This document shows, piece by piece, positions 6,987-9,001 of a stretch of 9,001 nucleotides of DNA. Positions within the stretch are counted from its first letter, which is position 1. Every line of letters starts with the position of its first letter. Position numbers and translations under genes: made by a program. Under the pieces are notes generated by a model. The model did no database searches. It was not told where the DNA came from and was given only the letters and a program-made list of their open reading frames with translations. The stretch is taken from contig JAJXEL010000033.1 of the NCBI GenBank assembly GCA_021639925.1, positions 7,086-16,086 of the forward strand. The letters run 5' to 3'. Source of the stretch: Alphaproteobacteria bacterium (lineage in GTDB: Bacteria > Pseudomonadota > Alphaproteobacteria > CAAGCB01 > CAG-977).

Positions 6987-7807
6987 AGTTCCGAAACATA
7001 AAACAGCTCAGCCCGTTTCTGGCCGCTTTTATTTTATTGTTTTTGGCAACCTTAATTCTTTGGTTTTCCAACAGTCCCTTTTATGCCGAAAAAAAGGAAA
7101 GCCTGGCATATTTTATCCACAACGCCGCTTTATCCGCCGATCTGCGCCTGGGCGAAGTATATGTCCGCGGACGCGACAGAACGACGCAAAAGGAACTGCT
7201 GGACGTTTTAAAGGTGGAACGCGGCATGCCGATTACGGCCGTGAATATTCGGCAGTCGCGCGAAAGTATCCAGCGCCTGCCGTGGGTTAAAACGGTTCAT
7301 ATCGAACGGCGGCTGCCTCATATTTTATATATCCGCCTGACCGAACGGACTCCGGTTGCCGTCTGGCAGAACAAGGGCCAGTACCGTCCGGTGGATTCTG
7401 ACGGCCAGCCGGTAGAAACTTTTGTAAAAAAACTGAACGGCCTGCCGCTGGTTTTAGGAACCGACGCGCCGGAAAGAACGCCGGAACTGCTGGCATTTCT
7501 GGCGCAGGAACCGGAACTGCGCAAACGCGTTAAGGCCGCCGTCCGGATCGGCCAGCGCCGCTGGAATATTTTGCTGGACGACATTGACAAAGGCATAACG
7601 GTCCGCCTGCCCGAAAAAGACCCGGCGGCCGCCTGGGGGCGTTTGGCCAATTTGAACAGAACGCAAGGACTGTTAAGCCGGAAAATAACAATGGTCGATC
7701 TGCGCCAGCCCGACAAACTGATCGTTCATTTAGAAGACGATCCCGCCAAAAAAGGAAAAAACCGGAAAAAAACAATACCCGTTTCCGCGTCCGCCAAAAC
7801 GCGCTAA
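6974..7807 (+). CDS. ftsQ: cell division protein FtsQ (POTRA-domain divisome scaffold)
   Basis: FtsQ is a bitopic inner-membrane protein whose periplasmic part recruits FtsB/FtsL and links early and late divisome components. From ATG 6974 it has 277 residues: a short basic cytoplasmic tail, one membrane segment at about 14-32, a POTRA domain starting near LRLGEVYVRGRDR (57-69) and running through the IxxLPWVKTVHIERRLP stretch (99-115) to LTERTPVAVW, then a beta domain ending around MVDLRQPDKLIVHL. The sequence after this is a strongly basic tail (AKKGKNRKK followed by a Ser/Thr/Ala-rich end), probably disordered. FtsQ is poorly conserved, so identification rests on the POTRA pattern, the membrane topology and the position between ddl and ftsA. 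It overlaps ddl by 13 nt; a longer form from GTG 6953 is possible but less likely. Confidence 0.93.
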   Translation: MRGLKFRNIKQLSPFLAAFILLFLATLILWFSNSPFYAEKKESLAYFIHNAALSADLRLGEVYVRGRDRTTQKELLDVLKVERGMPITAVNIRQSRESIQRLPWVKTVHIERRLPHILYIRLTERTPVAVWQNKGQYRPVDSDGQPVETFVKKLNGLPLVLGTDAPERTPELLAFLAQEPELRKRVKAAVRIGQRRWNILLDDIDKGITVRLPEKDPAAAWGRLANLNRTQGLLSRKITMVDLRQPDKLIVHLEDDPAKKGKNRKKTIPVSASAKTR

Positions 7808-7812
7808 CCGAC

Positions 7813-7827
7813 AAAGGAAATCCCGTG
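7813..7827 (+). promoter_or_regulatory. Shine-Dalgarno and GTG start of ftsA
   Basis: AAAGGA (7813-7818) lies 6 nt before GTG 7825 in the 17-nt ftsQ-ftsA gap. The GTG places the conserved ALDIGTSK phosphate loop at residues 13-20, as expected for FtsA. No in-frame ATG lies in the short stretch before that motif. Confidence 0.8.
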
Positions 7828-9001
7828 CCCCGTATTTTAAACGACAACAAACTGATTGCGGCTTTAGATATCGGCACATCGAAAACGTGCTGCGTTCTGG
7901 CATATCCCGTAGACGAAAACAAAGCCGTCATTGTCGGGGCGGGATCACACCAAAATAAAGGGGTCAGGAAAAGCGAAATCGTCGCTTTGGCGCCGGCGGC
8001 CGATTCCGTGCGCCACGCCGTTGCCCATGCGGAAAGCTTTATCAAAGAACGCATCAAAACCGTTGTCGCCACCGCCTGCGCGGGTACATTGTCGTCTTCA
8101 ATCGTCCAGGACAGTCTGGATCTGGGCGGTACGGAAGTAACGCAAAGCGACGTCAACCGCTTAATCGCCGGCGCGCAAAGTAAAATCCCCGCTTCGGAAG
8201 ACGAAGTTTTGCACTGCATTCCGATTGACTACAGCCTGGATACGCGCCATTCCATCACGGATCCGCGCGGCCTGACCGGGAAAAAATTATATTTATCCAT
8301 GCACACGATCATGACGCCGCCGTATCCCGTGCGGGACATGAACTCTGTTTTGGAACAAAATCATCTGTCTTGTTCAAAAAAAGTCGCCTCCCCTTATGCG
8401 GCCGGGCTGGCCTGCCTGACGCAGGAAGAAAAAAAACAGGGCACGGCCGTTATTGATTTGGGCGCGGGAACGACGGGCGTCGGCGTTTTTTATGAAGACC
8501 AGCTGGTTTTCACGGCCAGGATTCCGTTCGGCGGCGATATGATTACCAAAGACATCGCCACGTCGTTTAAAACTTCTTTGGACAACGCGGAACGAATTAA
8601 AACGCTGAAAGGTTCGACACTGCCTTCCGTAACCTACGAACAAGAAGAAATCGACGTTCCCCTGATCGGCGAAGACGAAAACGTTTCCGTCCTGCGGGTG
8701 CCGCGCGCCAGAATCGTACAGACAATCGTCCCCAGAATCGAAGAATTATTTGAAAAAATAAAAACCCTTCTGGAACAAACAGGTTTTTACGATATTTGCC
8801 TGAACTTTGTTTTGACGGGCGGCGGCGCGCAGCTGCACGGCATTAATGAAAAAGCGTCGGCCGTATTACAGCGCAACGTCCGTACCGGCCAGCCTGTCCG
8901 GCTGTTTGACAAACAGGAAATTATTCCGCCGCACGCTTATCAAAGTTACATGGGCTGTATCGGATTATTGCATTATACGACGCGGATTTTGCTGAATACG
9001 C
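7825..9001 (+). CDS. ftsA: cell division protein FtsA (actin-like FtsZ membrane tether), 5' part
   Basis: FtsA is an actin-fold ATPase that anchors FtsZ filaments to the membrane and recruits downstream divisome proteins. The reading frame starts at GTG 7825 and is open for 392 residues to the window edge. Visible motifs: phosphate 1 loop ALDIGTSKTCC (13-23), the 1C (SHS2) region following about residue 75, MHTIMTPPYPVRDMN (around 159-173), phosphate 2 loop VIDLGAGTTGVGVF (209-222), IPFGGDMITKDIA (233-245), AERIKTLKG and the adenosine motif LTGGGAQLHG (330-339). Phosphate 2 reads DLGAGTTG rather than the commoner DxGGGTTS. The missing 3' end should carry the last short stretch, including the amphipathic membrane-targeting helix. 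It lies directly after ftsQ, and ftsZ would be expected downstream. I translated the region by hand and saw no frameshift. Confidence 0.96.
   Translation, partial: MPRILNDNKLIAALDIGTSKTCCVLAYPVDENKAVIVGAGSHQNKGVRKSEIVALAPAADSVRHAVAHAESFIKERIKTVVATACAGTLSSSIVQDSLDLGGTEVTQSDVNRLIAGAQSKIPASEDEVLHCIPIDYSLDTRHSITDPRGLTGKKLYLSMHTIMTPPYPVRDMNSVLEQNHLSCSKKVASPYAAGLACLTQEEKKQGTAVIDLGAGTTGVGVFYEDQLVFTARIPFGGDMITKDIATSFKTSLDNAERIKTLKGSTLPSVTYEQEEIDVPLIGEDENVSVLRVPRARIVQTIVPRIEELFEKIKTLLEQTGFYDICLNFVLTGGGAQLHGINEKASAVLQRNVRTGQPVRLFDKQEIIPPHAYQSYMGCIGLLHYTTRILLNT

Noticed and set aside
7584..7612. TTGACA inside ftsQ, upstream of ftsA
   Set aside because: No -10-like sequence at 16-18 nt; the bases encode a normal Asp-Ile-Asp-Lys stretch.
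7530..8219. 229-codon open frame on the minus strand across the ftsQ-ftsA junction
   Set aside because: It lies antisense to two well-supported genes, has no recognisable motifs, and reads as a low-quality translation rich in Ser/Arg/Cys. Long antisense frames are expected given the codon bias.

Overview
This window is one uninterrupted block of the division and cell wall (dcw) cluster, entirely on the + strand. The order is murF (3' end only), mraY, ftsW, murG, murC, murB, ddl, ftsQ, ftsA (5' part, running off the right edge). The lineage is most likely alphaproteobacterial. This rests on the gene order, including murC-murB-ddl-ftsQ-ftsA as one run, on a short (type II) MurB, and on an FtsW N-terminus of the form TDxSxLGRWWWxxD, which I associate with alphaproteobacterial FtsW. 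GC looks close to 50% by eye, and Leu codons are mostly CTG/TTG/TTA. I cannot place it more finely; an uncultured, gut- or host-type alphaproteobacterium is a guess.

Layout: bases 1-317 encode the MurF C-terminal domain. Bases 334-3650 encode the lipid stage: MraY (lipid I synthesis), FtsW (SEDS glycan polymerase of the divisome) and MurG (lipid II synthesis). Bases 3654-6986 return to cytoplasmic precursor enzymes: MurC, MurB and Ddl. Bases 6974-9001 encode the divisome proteins FtsQ and FtsA; ftsZ would be expected just beyond the window.

All junctions are tight (16, 9, -4, 3, 3, 0, -13 and 17 nt), with Shine-Dalgarno (SD) sequences lying in or next to the end of the preceding gene. This fits a single transcription unit with translational coupling. 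No gap is long enough for a terminator or an obvious intergenic promoter, and I see no RNA genes, mobile elements, CRISPR arrays or repeats. No stretch of more than 17 bases is left without a gene. ddl starts with TTG and ftsA with GTG.

The main structural departure is the clean absence of murD between mraY and ftsW, where it normally sits; only 9 nt separate the two genes. The main compositional oddity is a marked scarcity of the trinucleotide GAG and its complement CTC. It also shows across codon boundaries (Gly-Ser is never written GGC-TCN), and several of the few GAGs are ribosome-binding sites. Smaller points are a predicted amphipathic helix at the MurB N-terminus and non-consensus residues near the active sites of MurB and Ddl. 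I found no unknown system here; it is an ordinary housekeeping locus with a few local peculiarities.
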